In this document: positions 17,868 to 27,376 of the stretch, one piece after another
Layout: each line of letters opens with the position of its first letter
Position numbering within the stretch: position 1 is the first letter of the stretch
NCBI RefSeq assembly: GCF_008281175.1
Contig: NZ_CP036524.1
Location: forward strand, 682,001-746,000
Reading direction: 5' to 3'
Origin: [Clostridium] hylemonae DSM 15053
Lineage (GTDB): Bacteria > Bacillota > Clostridia > Lachnospirales > Lachnospiraceae
Length of the DNA stretch: 64,000 nucleotides
Program-made: the position numbers and the translations under genes
Notes under the pieces: model-generated
Seen by the model: the letters and a program-made list of their open reading frames with translations, nothing else
The model's database searches: none
What the model was told of the DNA's origin: nothing

Positions 17868-18995
17868 TTATGGTTTTAAAATTACTTTAATGCAGTTGTC
17901 TTCCTTTTTATCGAAAATACTGTAAGCGTGGCTGCCTTCTTCTAAGGAAAGCTTATGGGTTATGATATCTGTTGCGTCAAATTCACCTTTTTGGATTTTT
18001 TGTAACATCAAGTCAACGTATCCGGTCGCAGGGCACTGTCCCATTTTTAAAGTGATATTCTTGGAAAAGAAGTTTCCAAGGGGAAAGTTATTATATTTAT
18101 TGCCATATACTCCGACGAAAGCTGCTGTACCGGCTTTTCTGATACATTGGGAAGCTATTTCTATAGCTGATTTTGATCCTCCCTGTAATTTGAGTGCAGT
18201 TTCGATTTTTTCCATAACCGAAGTTTTCCCGTCCAGCCCAACACAATCAATTACGCAATGCGCTCCTCCATGTGTGATCTCTTTTATGTGCGCCCCTACC
18301 TGTTCATATTCTTCAAAGTTTAAAGCTTCCACCCCATAACCTTTTGCATGTTTCAGGCGGTAGCTTACATTATCGACCGCAATGATCCTGCCGGCTCCTT
18401 TTTGAATACACCATTTGATCGTCATCAATCCTATAGGACCGCAGCCTAAAACTACGACGGTATCTCCGGCTTTTACGCCTGCTATTTCCGTGCCCCAATA
18501 GGAAGTGGGCAGGACGTCTGTTACAAATAAGACCTGCTCATCTGTCAATTCATCCGGTACTTTTTTAGGCCCTACATTGGCATACGGAACCCTGATATAT
18601 TCTGCTTGTCCTCCGGCATAATTTCCATGATATTTACTATAACCGAATAATCCGCCCGATTCACCATAATCATTTGAATTATCGCACTGACTGAATTCTC
18701 CTTTATTACAGAATTCGCAATGCCCGCATGCCACGGGAAACGGGATAACAACTCTGTCGCCTTTGGTCAGATTTTTAACTCCCTTTCCGACTTCTTCGAC
18801 AATTCCCATTGTTTCATGACCTAATACATATCCATCATACATTCCCTTTACCAAACCATGCACTAAATGCAGATCTGAACCGCAGATGGCAGCAGAAGTG
18901 ACTTTTACTATAATGTCATCTTCTTTTTCTAACCTCGGATCTTCCACGGTTCTGCATTCTACTTTCTGCAGTCCATCATATACGATAGCTTTCAT
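17868..18995 (-). CDS. Zinc-dependent alcohol dehydrogenase (MDR superfamily, formaldehyde dehydrogenase-like)
   Basis: A 375-residue medium-chain dehydrogenase. Catalytic zinc ligands are Cys in AAICGSDLH, the HE pair in GHETMG, and a structural zinc site CGHCEFCNKGEFSQC. The NAD(P)-binding fold reads VLGCGPIGLMTIKW. The insert around YGESGGLFGYSKYHGNYAGGQAEY and the length fit the glutathione-independent formaldehyde dehydrogenase / threonine dehydrogenase-like branch. The substrate cannot be told from sequence. ATG 18995 is preceded by AGGAGG on the minus strand. It is a single gene, divergent from the kinase operon. Confidence 0.85.
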   Translation of the reverse strand: MKAIVYDGLQKVECRTVEDPRLEKEDDIIVKVTSAAICGSDLHLVHGLVKGMYDGYVLGHETMGIVEEVGKGVKNLTKGDRVVIPFPVACGHCEFCNKGEFSQCDNSNDYGESGGLFGYSKYHGNYAGGQAEYIRVPYANVGPKKVPDELTDEQVLFVTDVLPTSYWGTEIAGVKAGDTVVVLGCGPIGLMTIKWCIQKGAGRIIAVDNVSYRLKHAKGYGVEALNFEEYEQVGAHIKEITHGGAHCVIDCVGLDGKTSVMEKIETALKLQGGSKSAIEIASQCIRKAGTAAFVGVYGNKYNNFPLGNFFSKNITLKMGQCPATGYVDLMLQKIQKGEFDATDIITHKLSLEEGSHAYSIFDKKEDNCIKVILKP

Positions 18996-19074
18996 TGTAG
19001 TACCTCCTGTTATTATTAAAAAATATTATTTGCAGCTGAATTAAATCTATACCAAATATAATTATGGAGGGTAT

Positions 19075-19152
19075 ATGAAAGAACTTTTAATATACAGCGC
19101 AACAGCCGCAACAGTCAATTTGTCACGCTGGTGTCAGAAATCAGGTGTATGA
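19075..19152 (+). CDS. Possible 25-residue peptide upstream of the kinase operon
   Basis: ATG 19075 with GGAGGG just ahead (3-base gap, short) opens a frame of 25 codons ending at 19150-19152. It contains SRWCQKSG. It lies in the 205-base gap between the divergent dehydrogenase and the kinase. It could be a leader or signalling peptide, but with no relatives visible it may be chance. Confidence 0.2.
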   Translation: MKELLIYSATAATVNLSRWCQKSGV

Positions 19153-19200
19153 TAATAATAAAGCAATTGATTTAAAAATATAGAAGGGAGGGCAGTGTTT

Positions 19201-20493
19201 ATGAGCACTATAGGTTATGTGAATATCTCATTGGAAATCTGGGGTGCTGTTCTTTCTCTTGTATTTATATCCAGCCTTTATATCGGTGAAAATATCAAGA
19301 CACGGACGGACAGATTGTTTGCGGCGATGCTTTTGTGTAATGGCCTTCTGTTGGTAAGTGACGCGGCGGCATGGATTTTTAAGGGACATACGGCGGCCAT
19401 AAGTTACTGGGGCGTGCGCGCGGCCAATTTCATGGTCTACATACTTGGTTATATATTAATGGCGCTTTTTACGGAGTACCTGACGGGATATCTTTCGGCA
19501 GGAAAGCCGGTCTCGCGCTGGTTTGCCAGAGTTGTATGGGGGATCTGCGGCGCGGGAACAGCTCTGACGGTGCTTTCACAGTGGAACCATATGTATTATG
19601 ACTTTGTGGGAAATAACGTATACTGCCGTGGAGACTGGTTCTGGCTGTCACAGGTGTGGGGACTGGCCGGAATGGCTGTGGACATCGGAATGCTTTTGTC
19701 TTACAGACGGGAACTTAAGAAAAAAGAAGTGTGGATCTTACTTTCCTACATATTCCTGCCTGTTTTTGCCTTGGTGATCCAGATATTTATTTATGGCATA
19801 GCATGGCTGTATCTGGCTACTACAGTTTGCATTATTTTTGTATATGTATCTCTGCAGGCCAATCAGGCACAAAAGCGCAGACTGAGAGAGATGGAACTGG
19901 AACAGTCCAAGATGACACTTATGATAAGCCAGGTGCAGCCGCATTTCCTTTATAATTCGCTGATGGGGATCAAGCAGCTCTGCGACACCGATCCGCAGAA
20001 GGCGTCGGAAGCTCTGGAACACTTTGCATATTATCTGCGGGGGAATCTTGATACACTTACACAGCAAAGACTGATTCCATTTGAAATTGAGATGCGCCAT
20101 GTGAATGACTATCTCTACCTGGAGAAAATGAGATTTGACCAAAAGCTTACGATCCACCTGGAGCTTCAGTATACGGATTTTATGCTTCCGGCCATGACGC
20201 TTCAGCCAATTGTGGAAAATGCGGTCCGCTGGGGCATTACGAAGAAGAAAGGCGGCGGCACGCTGACAGTCAGAAGTGAAGCTGTGAAGGGGGATGTGGT
20301 CATTTCCATTCTGGATGACGGAGCAGGTTTTGATCCTCTTAAAATAAAGGATGATGGAAGGACCCATATTGGAATTGAAAATGTCCGGCAGAGGGTCATG
20401 CTCCAGTGTGGCGGGACCATGCACATCGAAAGTAAAAAGGGCTGCGGCACGACAGTAAAAATTATTCTGCCGCAGAAAGGAGGACAAAGTTGA
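19201..20493 (+). CDS. LytS-like membrane sensor histidine kinase
   Basis: A protein of 430 residues. The N-terminal half has about six hydrophobic segments up to residue 225 and no large extracellular domain. The cytoplasmic part has the His_kinase family motif QVQPHFLYNSL with the phosphorylated histidine, and an ATPase domain with PIVENAVRWG and DDGAGFD, followed by GIGLENV-like HIGIENVRQR. ATG 19201 is preferred because GGGAGG lies 8 bases upstream; a GTG at 19195 would be too close. Its stop overlaps the start of the response regulator, so the two proteins form a two-component pair. The signal is unknown. Confidence 0.85.
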   Translation: MSTIGYVNISLEIWGAVLSLVFISSLYIGENIKTRTDRLFAAMLLCNGLLLVSDAAAWIFKGHTAAISYWGVRAANFMVYILGYILMALFTEYLTGYLSAGKPVSRWFARVVWGICGAGTALTVLSQWNHMYYDFVGNNVYCRGDWFWLSQVWGLAGMAVDIGMLLSYRRELKKKEVWILLSYIFLPVFALVIQIFIYGIAWLYLATTVCIIFVYVSLQANQAQKRRLREMELEQSKMTLMISQVQPHFLYNSLMGIKQLCDTDPQKASEALEHFAYYLRGNLDTLTQQRLIPFEIEMRHVNDYLYLEKMRFDQKLTIHLELQYTDFMLPAMTLQPIVENAVRWGITKKKGGGTLTVRSEAVKGDVVISILDDGAGFDPLKIKDDGRTHIGIENVRQRVMLQCGGTMHIESKKGCGTTVKIILPQKGGQS

Positions 20494-21323
20494 ATATTAT
20501 CGTGGCAGATGATGAAAAATTAGCGATGGAATATATGCTGTCCCTTTTGAGAAAACTGGAGCCGGAGTCGCAGATCACCGGATTTACAGAGGCAGAGGAG
20601 GTCTTTGAATATATTCGCGCAAGCCAGGTGGATATTGCGTTTCTGGATATTGAAATGGGCGGATATAACGGAATAGAGCTTGCCCATAAATGTAAAGACA
20701 TTGCTCCGTTATTGAATATTATATTTGTGACAGGTTATGCGGAGTATATGACGGATGCCTTCCGCCTTCATGCCAGCGGATATCTGATGAAGCCGGTGCG
20801 CACAGAGGATCTTAAAGCAGAACTCGATAATTTAAGACACCCGCCTCAGAATATTTCAAAACGAGGAATCCGCATACAGACATTCGGATTCTTTGAGGTG
20901 TTTGTAGATTCCGTACCCCTTAAGTTCAGAAGGACGAAGTGCAAGGAATGTCTGGCCTACCTGACTGACCGCCGGGGAGCCCGGGTTACTTATGGAGAAC
21001 TTGCGGCGGTTTTGTGGGAGGACCGTGCCTGCAACCAGGCGGTGCAGAACAATACGCAGAAAGTAGTGTCTGATCTGGTGAAAACACTGCGGGAGGCCGG
21101 TCTGGAGGAGCTTGTTATCAGAAGCAGACGGGACATCGCCATAAATACTGCTCTTGTGGACTGTGATTATTATGATGTGCTTAATGGAGACAGAGAGCGG
21201 CTGCGTACATTTATGGGTGAATATATGTCTAACTACAGCTGGGCCGAGTTCAAAGTAGGAGAGTTGATCAAACTGAAAGAGGAAGTGATACATACAACGC
21301 CGTCCGGGAGGGGGAATGGGTGA
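20490..21323 (+). CDS. Response regulator with SARP-type (winged helix plus helical) output
   Basis: A 277-residue regulator. The receiver domain (1-115) shows the acidic pair ADDEK, phosphorylated Asp in AFLDIEMGG, Thr in FVTGYAEY and Lys in LMKPV. After a linker, residues about 130-225 form an OmpR-like winged helix with a SARP flavour (IRIQTFGFFEVFVDS, CLAYLTDRRGARVTYGELA, VVSDLVKTLREAG). It starts with TTG 20490 behind AAAGGAGG and overlaps the kinase stop by four bases (TTGA), so translation is coupled. Its stop overlaps the diguanylate cyclase start in the same way. It is likely to be phosphorylated by the neighbouring kinase. Confidence 0.85.
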   Translation: MNIIVADDEKLAMEYMLSLLRKLEPESQITGFTEAEEVFEYIRASQVDIAFLDIEMGGYNGIELAHKCKDIAPLLNIIFVTGYAEYMTDAFRLHASGYLMKPVRTEDLKAELDNLRHPPQNISKRGIRIQTFGFFEVFVDSVPLKFRRTKCKECLAYLTDRRGARVTYGELAAVLWEDRACNQAVQNNTQKVVSDLVKTLREAGLEELVIRSRRDIAINTALVDCDYYDVLNGDRERLRTFMGEYMSNYSWAEFKVGELIKLKEEVIHTTPSGRGNG

Positions 21324-22981
21324 TGAGATCCATACAGACAAAATTCATTATACTGATCTTAAGCTGTATATTTATATGCTCCGCAGTCATTGGGGGAGCC
21401 GGTATTATTAACGCAGAGAAAGCTGTGGATAAGGATACTGCCCAGCTGATGAATCTGCGCTGCAGCGAACTGGCGGGGGATATGGATGCCATGCTCTCCC
21501 GTATTGAACAATCGGTCAAGACACTGGTAGTATTTACGGATGAACAGTTGGAAAGCGTCGAGCGTCTTAAGAATGATGAAGCCTATCTTGAGGAATACAC
21601 AAAACGGTTGGAATCTGTAGCGGTAAACGCGGCAAATAACACGGAAGGGGCTGTAGCGGTATACGTCCGTTTCAATCCGGATCTTACCCCGCCTACTTCG
21701 GGTCTGTTCTGGAGTAAGACGGATCTAAACGGCACTTTCCAGCAGTTGGTTCCCACTGATTTCTCAAAATACAGTCCCACGGATACAGAGCATGTAGGCT
21801 GGTATTATATTCCGTTAAAGAACGGGAAAGCCAGCTGGCTTGCGCCCTATTCCAATGAGAATATCAATGTGCAGATGATTTCTTACGTCGTTCCTATCTA
21901 TAGAGGGAATGAAACGGTAGGTGTTGTGGGCATGGATATTGATTTCAATATTATAAAAGATACGATCAATGATGTTCAGATTTATGACAGCGGTTATGCA
22001 TTTTTGACGGATGATAAAGGAAATGTCATGTGCCATAACACCTATCCTTTTGGAATCCCCATGAGCAGTGTGGATGAAAGTCTCATCCCGCTTACCGCAG
22101 AACTGGAAAACGGCACGAGCGGAAACAGTCTTTACACCTACACGAATGAAGGAGTGGAGAAAAAGATGGCCTTCCGCACTCTTAATAATGGGATGCGGCT
22201 GGCTCTGACCGCGCCTCTGTCTGAGATTGACAAAAGCAAAAACGAGCTTATTCTGCAGATCGCTATTGCCTTATTGATCATTGCGCCGCTTTCGGTCCTT
22301 GTGACGGTGGCAATTACGAGACGGATGATAAAACCGCTCAGAGAATTGAATACGGCGGCAAAAAAGATTGCCGAGGGAGACTTGAGCATCTCCCTGACAC
22401 AGCAGACGAAGGATGAAGTGGGGACGCTCTCAGACAGTTTCCAGCAGACAGTAGACCATCTGCAGAAATATATCAATTATATCAACAGCCTGGCTTACCG
22501 CGACGCGTTGACAGGCGTAAAGAACAAGGCGGCTTACCAGGAAGCAGAAAGACGTCTGGAGGAACTGATGAGACAGGGATGCCCGGAATTTGCCATTGTG
22601 GTGCTGGACATTAACGACCTTAAGTACGTCAACGACTGTTTTGGACATGATTTTGGAGACATGCTGATCATGGATTCCTGCAAGCTGATCTGTAAAAGTT
22701 TTCCACACAGTCCCGTCTACCGGGTGGGCGGAGATGAATTTGCGGTAATCTTAGAGGGCACGGACTATAAAAATTATGTGGAATTGCTGGAGAGATTCCA
22801 GACGGCGGTGGATGAGTACAATATGCATAACGATTCCGACAGCCGCCTTTCCATTGCAAGAGGGATTGCCATATATAACAGTGATATAGACCTCGTATTT
22901 TCCAATGTGTTTAAGCGGGCAGATGATGCGATGTACCAGAATAAAAAAGATATGAAAGACAGGATGAGGCAGGACGTATAA
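21320..22981 (+). CDS. Cache-HAMP-GGDEF diguanylate cyclase
   Basis: A 553-residue membrane protein. It has an N-terminal membrane anchor (about 9-28), a large extracellular double Cache-type sensor (about 40-300, with VVPIYRGNETVGVVGMDIDF), a second membrane segment near 310-335, HAMP (TRRMIKPLRELN), and a GGDEF domain. The GGDEF motif itself is intact (VGGDEFAVI) and the substrate loop KNKAAY precedes it, so it probably makes cyclic-di-GMP. The start is either GTG 21320, overlapping the regulator stop, or ATG 21323; both are served by GGGAGGGGG. Position in the operon suggests expression together with the two-component pair. Confidence 0.85.
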   Translation: MMRSIQTKFIILILSCIFICSAVIGGAGIINAEKAVDKDTAQLMNLRCSELAGDMDAMLSRIEQSVKTLVVFTDEQLESVERLKNDEAYLEEYTKRLESVAVNAANNTEGAVAVYVRFNPDLTPPTSGLFWSKTDLNGTFQQLVPTDFSKYSPTDTEHVGWYYIPLKNGKASWLAPYSNENINVQMISYVVPIYRGNETVGVVGMDIDFNIIKDTINDVQIYDSGYAFLTDDKGNVMCHNTYPFGIPMSSVDESLIPLTAELENGTSGNSLYTYTNEGVEKKMAFRTLNNGMRLALTAPLSEIDKSKNELILQIAIALLIIAPLSVLVTVAITRRMIKPLRELNTAAKKIAEGDLSISLTQQTKDEVGTLSDSFQQTVDHLQKYINYINSLAYRDALTGVKNKAAYQEAERRLEELMRQGCPEFAIVVLDINDLKYVNDCFGHDFGDMLIMDSCKLICKSFPHSPVYRVGGDEFAVILEGTDYKNYVELLERFQTAVDEYNMHNDSDSRLSIARGIAIYNSDIDLVFSNVFKRADDAMYQNKKDMKDRMRQDV

Positions 22982-23335
22982 GACAGGATGGATCTGTCTG
23001 ACGGAAGGGCAGTCAGACTTACTTTAACTCTGACTGCGGCAGTAAAACGAGAAGAACGATGCGGGAAAATATGGAACTCCAAAACAAACCATAAATGAAT
23101 TTTCAAATCTATGTATACCGCCGCAATGGCGGCACCATGGCGGCGGTTTTCTGCGCCGCTGCTGTCTCTGCAAAAGGGTTTCTTTCTTTGTCTCATAAGG
23201 AATATAAAGATTGATTTTTTGAAAACTTACAGTAAAATAAGAAATAGAATATAAATTTTTATAAAGGAATACTGAAATCTAAAGAGTGATAAAAACATCC
23301 TAAACAATAAAACCACCCGACAGGAGAAGCCCATC
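22982..23335. other. Intergenic stretch with hairpins
   Basis: 354 bases without a gene. A perfect 9-base hairpin (GCAGTCAGA / TCTGACTGC) at 23009-23037 lacks a T-run. A stronger terminator-like hairpin is at 23118-23150. The last 120 bases are AT-rich and probably hold the promoter for alkC, though no clear -35/-10 pair stands out. Confidence 0.5.
23118..23150 (+). terminator. Rho-independent terminator after the diguanylate cyclase operon
   Basis: CCGCCGC (23118-23124) pairs with GCGGCGG (23140-23146), with inner ATGG/CCAT pairs, followed by TTTT. The GC-rich stem with a T-run fits an intrinsic terminator. Confidence 0.65.
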
Positions 23336-24442
23336 ATGCCAGACTTATTAAAAAACGTGTACAACTACAATTCCCTCCAAAAACTGGCGCACACCATACA
23401 ATCCGCCTACCCTCCATTTCAGGCTGATAAATTTCTGCAGACAACAATGGACGAGACGTGGGATAAGCTGGAGTTAAAAGCCAGAGTCCGGAAAATCAGC
23501 ACAAGCCTGGCCGCATACCTGCCGGAAGACTACAGCAGAGCGCTTGCCATACTCGATAAAGCGGCCGCAGTCTTCACGAATGGGTTTTTCGGCATCTTTT
23601 TTCCGGATTTCATAGAGGTCTTCGGGCAGGATGAAGAGAACTGGGATCTGTCAATGAGCGCTCTGGAGCGCTATACTCAGTATTCAACTTCCGAATTTGC
23701 CGTAAGGCCGTTTATCATCAGCCATGAGGAGCGTATGATGGCACAGATGTACGCCTGGTCCGGGCATGAAAATGAACATGTCCGCAGACTGTCCAGTGAA
23801 GGCTGCCGGCCTCTGCTGCCGTGGGGTCAGGCCCTGGTCAAATATAAAAAGGACCCGTCGCCTGTACTGCCCATACTGGAGCGGCTGAAAGCAGATCCTT
23901 CCCTGTACGTGCGAAAGAGTGTTGCCAATAATCTGAATGATATTTCCAAAACACACCCGGATCTGGTCATCAGTCTGGCCAAAGAATGGTACGGCAAAAA
24001 TGAATACACAGACTGGATCGTAAAGCATGGATGCAGAACACTGCTCAAAAAGGGGAACAGAGAGATCCTTGCTCTGTTCGGATATCATGATTCCGCGTCC
24101 ATAAAAGTAGACGGATTCACACTGGAACCGGCAGCAGTCCCCATGGGAGAGGACATCACTTTTTCGTTTTCCATATCAACAGAGGAGGCGGCAAAGGTAA
24201 GGCTGGAATATGCTGTTGATTATATGAAAGCCAACGGAAAAAGAAGCAGTAAGGTATTTCAGATTTCTGAAATAACGCTGGGCCGGAATGAAAAGAAGAG
24301 CTGCACAAAAAAGCATTCTTTCGCGGAGATGACGACAAGGAAGCACTATCCTGGCGTACATACGATAACGCTTATAGTCAACGGGGCCAAGCGGGAGCGG
24401 CAGGACTTTGAGCTGACAGCGGGACCGGGACGGACTCGATAA
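23336..24442 (+). CDS. alkC: DNA alkylation repair glycosylase AlkC with Ig-like domain
   Basis: A 368-residue protein. Residues 1-265 are HEAT-like repeats with the AlkC signature VRRLSSEGCRPLLPWG and SLYVRKSVANNLNDISKTHPD. Residues about 272-365 form a beta-rich immunoglobulin-like domain (FTLEPAAVPMGEDITFSFSI, then GVHTITLIVNG). AlkC enzymes remove 3-methyladenine-type lesions without flipping the base; the Ig-like domain contacts DNA in the long AlkC type. It is preceded by CAGGAGAAG and stands alone. The assignment to AlkC rather than AlkD rests on the signature and the extra domain. Confidence 0.85.
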   Translation: MPDLLKNVYNYNSLQKLAHTIQSAYPPFQADKFLQTTMDETWDKLELKARVRKISTSLAAYLPEDYSRALAILDKAAAVFTNGFFGIFFPDFIEVFGQDEENWDLSMSALERYTQYSTSEFAVRPFIISHEERMMAQMYAWSGHENEHVRRLSSEGCRPLLPWGQALVKYKKDPSPVLPILERLKADPSLYVRKSVANNLNDISKTHPDLVISLAKEWYGKNEYTDWIVKHGCRTLLKKGNREILALFGYHDSASIKVDGFTLEPAAVPMGEDITFSFSISTEEAAKVRLEYAVDYMKANGKRSSKVFQISEITLGRNEKKSCTKKHSFAEMTTRKHYPGVHTITLIVNGAKRERQDFELTAGPGRTR

Positions 24443-24460
24443 AAGCTGCCCTTCTCATAT

Positions 24461-26563
24461 TTAAGGCAGGCTGTTCAGGAACGCAGTCAGATCTGTATAG
24501 CAGAGCGGTCGGCTGTAATAGTAGCCCTGGTAGATAGTGCAGCCGAGTTCCAGAAGCATATCCCTTTGTTCTTCTGTCTCTACGAATTCTGCTACGATGC
24601 GCAGATCCAGACTTTGTGCCATCGAGATGATGCCGGATAGTATGTCTTTGGAACGCTCGTTGCCCGGGAGCTGGGATACAAGCTTTCCGTCCAGCTTTAC
24701 CTCGTCAAAGATCCGCTCCTGCAGATACAGGATAGAATTATGCCCCATGCCAAAGTCATCCAGGCTGAAACTGATCCCGCTGTCTTTCAGGCGGCTCATA
24801 TCATGCATCAGTGTGTCAGATATGATCATTGCGGAACGTTCCGTTATTTCCAGCACAAGGTGAACATGTTCCAGTTTATAACTCTGTATGATGTCGAGCG
24901 ATTTGTCGAAGAAACCGTTTTCCTCCATCTGCTTGGATGAAATGTTAATAGACAGATACAGGTCATTTTTTATATGCGGCTCCAGCGACACAGCGTCGCG
25001 GCACGCCAGATTCAGAAGATAACGGCTCAGCTCATGGAGAAAACCTCCTTCGTAAGCCAGCGCTATGAGCACCGGCGGGGCGATGTAGCCGGCCACCGGA
25101 TGTTTCCACCTGAGCAGGGCCTCCATCCCGTGCAGGTTCCCGCCGGAGGAGAGCTGAGGCTGGTAAAACAGTTCCAGCTGGCCGCGGTGCATGGCGTTGC
25201 TCAGGTCCATGGCAAGCGTCTTGGCATAGGAGTAATATGGATACCTGTGATGGAGGAAATGGGGCAGAGTGCCGCTTCCTTCTCCGGCCGCCATGTCCTG
25301 TTCCATGCGGCGGACAATCTTCTGGAATGCCAGCGTCTCTTTCTGTTCGCTCCGCTTGATAAACGGTATATAGATAAGAACTCCGATCAAAAGGTTGACA
25401 AGCTGAAGGATGCTTCCTGCCACGGAGCCGGTCGCCTTGTATCCGCTAAGGAGGATCGGAACGGTCCATTCTACCGACTGGGTCACAACGGGCACAAGCC
25501 CTGCCTGCGCCGCCAGCGTACTTGTTAAGGTCAGCACGACAGGCGTCAGTATGAACGGGATCATCATGGTAAAGTTAAAGATGATGGGAAAGCCGAACAC
25601 GGCGATCTCGCTTATATTAAACAGGGCGGAAGGCAGGGCTACATAAGCGATTTTGCGGTTGTGGCTTTTCCTTGAGATGATACAAAGAGCTATGATGAAG
25701 CTCAGGGCACACCCGCATCCGCCCAGGAATACAAATGTGTCCAGAAAAGTTTTGGAAAATAATTCTGTCGGCGCGCTGCCGGCCAGAAGCAGGGACTGGT
25801 TGACCGAGATATTATGTTCAAACAGCTTCTGGGATACAGCTTCCAGCGTGTTGGTGCCATGTATGCCAAAAAACCAGAGCACATGTGTCACAACGACATA
25901 GAGCAGAATGCCGGCCAGGTTGCCGCTCAGCCGGTCAAATATGTTCAAAAATATGTAAGAGCCAAAGTTTGTTATATTGCTGCTTCCCCAGGCGGTGCGG
26001 AGCGCATAGCCGACCACGGCGAAACCGGCCACGATAATGACCGCCGGGAACAGACTCTGGATCGATATGTTAAACAGATATTCCGCGCCTGTTGTGTGGA
26101 GCTTGCGCAGGCGGCTGCCGAACTTGAGCAGCTGCCGGAACAGCACGCACGAGAGCAGAGTGATACACATGGCGGTAAATACCCATTCTGCCTTAAATAC
26201 ATATTCGTCATGCCCTTCCATGCCTCCGCAGAAAGCCAGATAGGAACAGACAGCCACGACGGGATATAAGATGAATGTATCTGTCTTTGCCTGCAGTCCG
26301 TAGGACAGGCTGATGGTAATACTCAGTACAAGCGCCAGCGAGCCGAGGCTGACCGTGTAAAGCGTCTCAAGAAGCTCAGCTGCCGCCCCGCCCAGAAAAT
26401 GAACGAGAAATGCCTGGTACGCATCACTTGGGAAGTTTCTCAAAAGGAGTGAAAAGGAGCCCATGATGAGAAATGGTATGGCCATTGTAAGCCCATTGCG
26501 GATGGACTGCGCGGATATTGAATTGCGAAACCGGGACATGATACTGCTGCTGCGCGATTCCAT
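24461..26563 (-). CDS. PTS EIIC-like membrane domain fused to an EAL cyclic-di-GMP phosphodiesterase
   Basis: A protein of 700 residues. The N-terminal 420 residues are hydrophobic with many membrane segments and resemble the EIIC permease of lactose/cellobiose-type phosphotransferase systems (GLTMAIPFLIMGS, FGIHGTNTL, SAPTELFSKTF). No EIIA or EIIB is attached or nearby. Residues about 445-695 form an EAL domain: YQPQL, MEALLRW, SINISS, LEITERS, LDDFGMGHNS, EVKLDGK, AEFVET and YQGYYYSRP, so the metal and base residues are all present. I infer a phosphodiesterase whose activity responds to a sugar bound by the permease-like part. ATG 26563 is chosen for AAAGGAG 5 bases upstream; the frame stays open to GTG 26581. 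Confidence 0.85.
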   Translation of the reverse strand: MESRSSSIMSRFRNSISAQSIRNGLTMAIPFLIMGSFSLLLRNFPSDAYQAFLVHFLGGAAAELLETLYTVSLGSLALVLSITISLSYGLQAKTDTFILYPVVAVCSYLAFCGGMEGHDEYVFKAEWVFTAMCITLLSCVLFRQLLKFGSRLRKLHTTGAEYLFNISIQSLFPAVIIVAGFAVVGYALRTAWGSSNITNFGSYIFLNIFDRLSGNLAGILLYVVVTHVLWFFGIHGTNTLEAVSQKLFEHNISVNQSLLLAGSAPTELFSKTFLDTFVFLGGCGCALSFIIALCIISRKSHNRKIAYVALPSALFNISEIAVFGFPIIFNFTMMIPFILTPVVLTLTSTLAAQAGLVPVVTQSVEWTVPILLSGYKATGSVAGSILQLVNLLIGVLIYIPFIKRSEQKETLAFQKIVRRMEQDMAAGEGSGTLPHFLHHRYPYYSYAKTLAMDLSNAMHRGQLELFYQPQLSSGGNLHGMEALLRWKHPVAGYIAPPVLIALAYEGGFLHELSRYLLNLACRDAVSLEPHIKNDLYLSINISSKQMEENGFFDKSLDIIQSYKLEHVHLVLEITERSAMIISDTLMHDMSRLKDSGISFSLDDFGMGHNSILYLQERIFDEVKLDGKLVSQLPGNERSKDILSGIISMAQSLDLRIVAEFVETEEQRDMLLELGCTIYQGYYYSRPLCYTDLTAFLNSLP

Positions 26564-26898
26564 ACAGACTCCTTTCAGCACATTCTGGCACCAGAAATAT
26601 GCATGATCGATAAATGTAAAAATACTGTCATTTTAGTTTATAACAAATTAACTTAATATACTATATTAAAAGTACACTTGTCTGATATTTTTTTGACGTT
26701 AAATGATTATGGGATACAATTGGAATATATTACCACTAATTTACCTGGCAGCTATAACTGGAGTATGATAAAATCGGATTAAAGATACAAAGTGAATATG
26801 ACATACAGTTGTCATATTGTATGTATTATAATGGGAAAATGAAATAACATGAGTTTCATACAATGTTTATACTTAAATTCAGCGCAGGAGGAAAATAG
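26564..26898. other. Divergent promoter region, AT-rich
   Basis: 335 bases between the EIIC-EAL gene (minus) and the DUF3788 gene (plus). It contains a small inverted repeat ATGACA (26798-26803) / TGTCAT (26810-26815) and a perfect TATAAT at 26827-26832 that could serve the plus-strand genes, although no good -35 lies 17 bases upstream. Nothing else is recognised. Confidence 0.45.
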
Positions 26899-27336
26899 AT
26901 GAAATGGCACCAGCTATATGACGCCGGCAGAGAGCCGGATATGAAGCAGATAGGAGAGTATGTCGGAAGCGGACTTTGGGAGGAACTGTGCGTACATCTG
27001 GAGGAGGAGTACAAGACGTCACCGAAGGTCGAATACAGCGGCTGTTCCATGCAGCCGGGATGGAACGTAAAGTATAAGAAAGGGGGAAGGGCGCTCTGCA
27101 CGCTGTACCCGGCAGAAGGGTATTTTACCTGCATGGTGAGTATCGGCAACAGAGAAGCCGCGGAAGCAGAACTGCTGCTGACGGCCTGTACACCTTATGT
27201 TAAAGATTTATATGAAAGGACAGGCGGATACAATGGAAGCCGGTGGCTGATGATCGATGTCACGGAGCCTGAGATACTGGATGATACGATTAATCTCATC
27301 GGCACACGCGCGCCGAAAAAAAGCGCGGCAAAGTGA
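26899..27336 (+). CDS. DUF3788 family protein
   Basis: A soluble protein of 145 residues matching the DUF3788 family I know from Firmicutes (KWHQLYDAGREPDM near the start, PGWNVKYKKGGRALCTLYP and YFTCMVSIG in the middle, GSRWLMIDV near the end). The biochemical function is unknown. It has AGGAGG 9 bases before ATG 26899. The next gene, a DUF3795 protein, begins 40 bases downstream on the same strand, and the two are probably co-transcribed. No membrane segment or signal peptide. Confidence 0.75.
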   Translation: MKWHQLYDAGREPDMKQIGEYVGSGLWEELCVHLEEEYKTSPKVEYSGCSMQPGWNVKYKKGGRALCTLYPAEGYFTCMVSIGNREAAEAELLLTACTPYVKDLYERTGGYNGSRWLMIDVTEPEILDDTINLIGTRAPKKSAAK

Positions 27337-27376
27337 ATGATTGGGAGGGGAACCGAAAGAGAAAGAAGGGTTGATC

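Noticed and set aside
19738-20487. 249-codon minus-strand frame opposite the sensor kinase
   Set aside because: It lies entirely antisense to a kinase with intact motifs and shows no protein family features.
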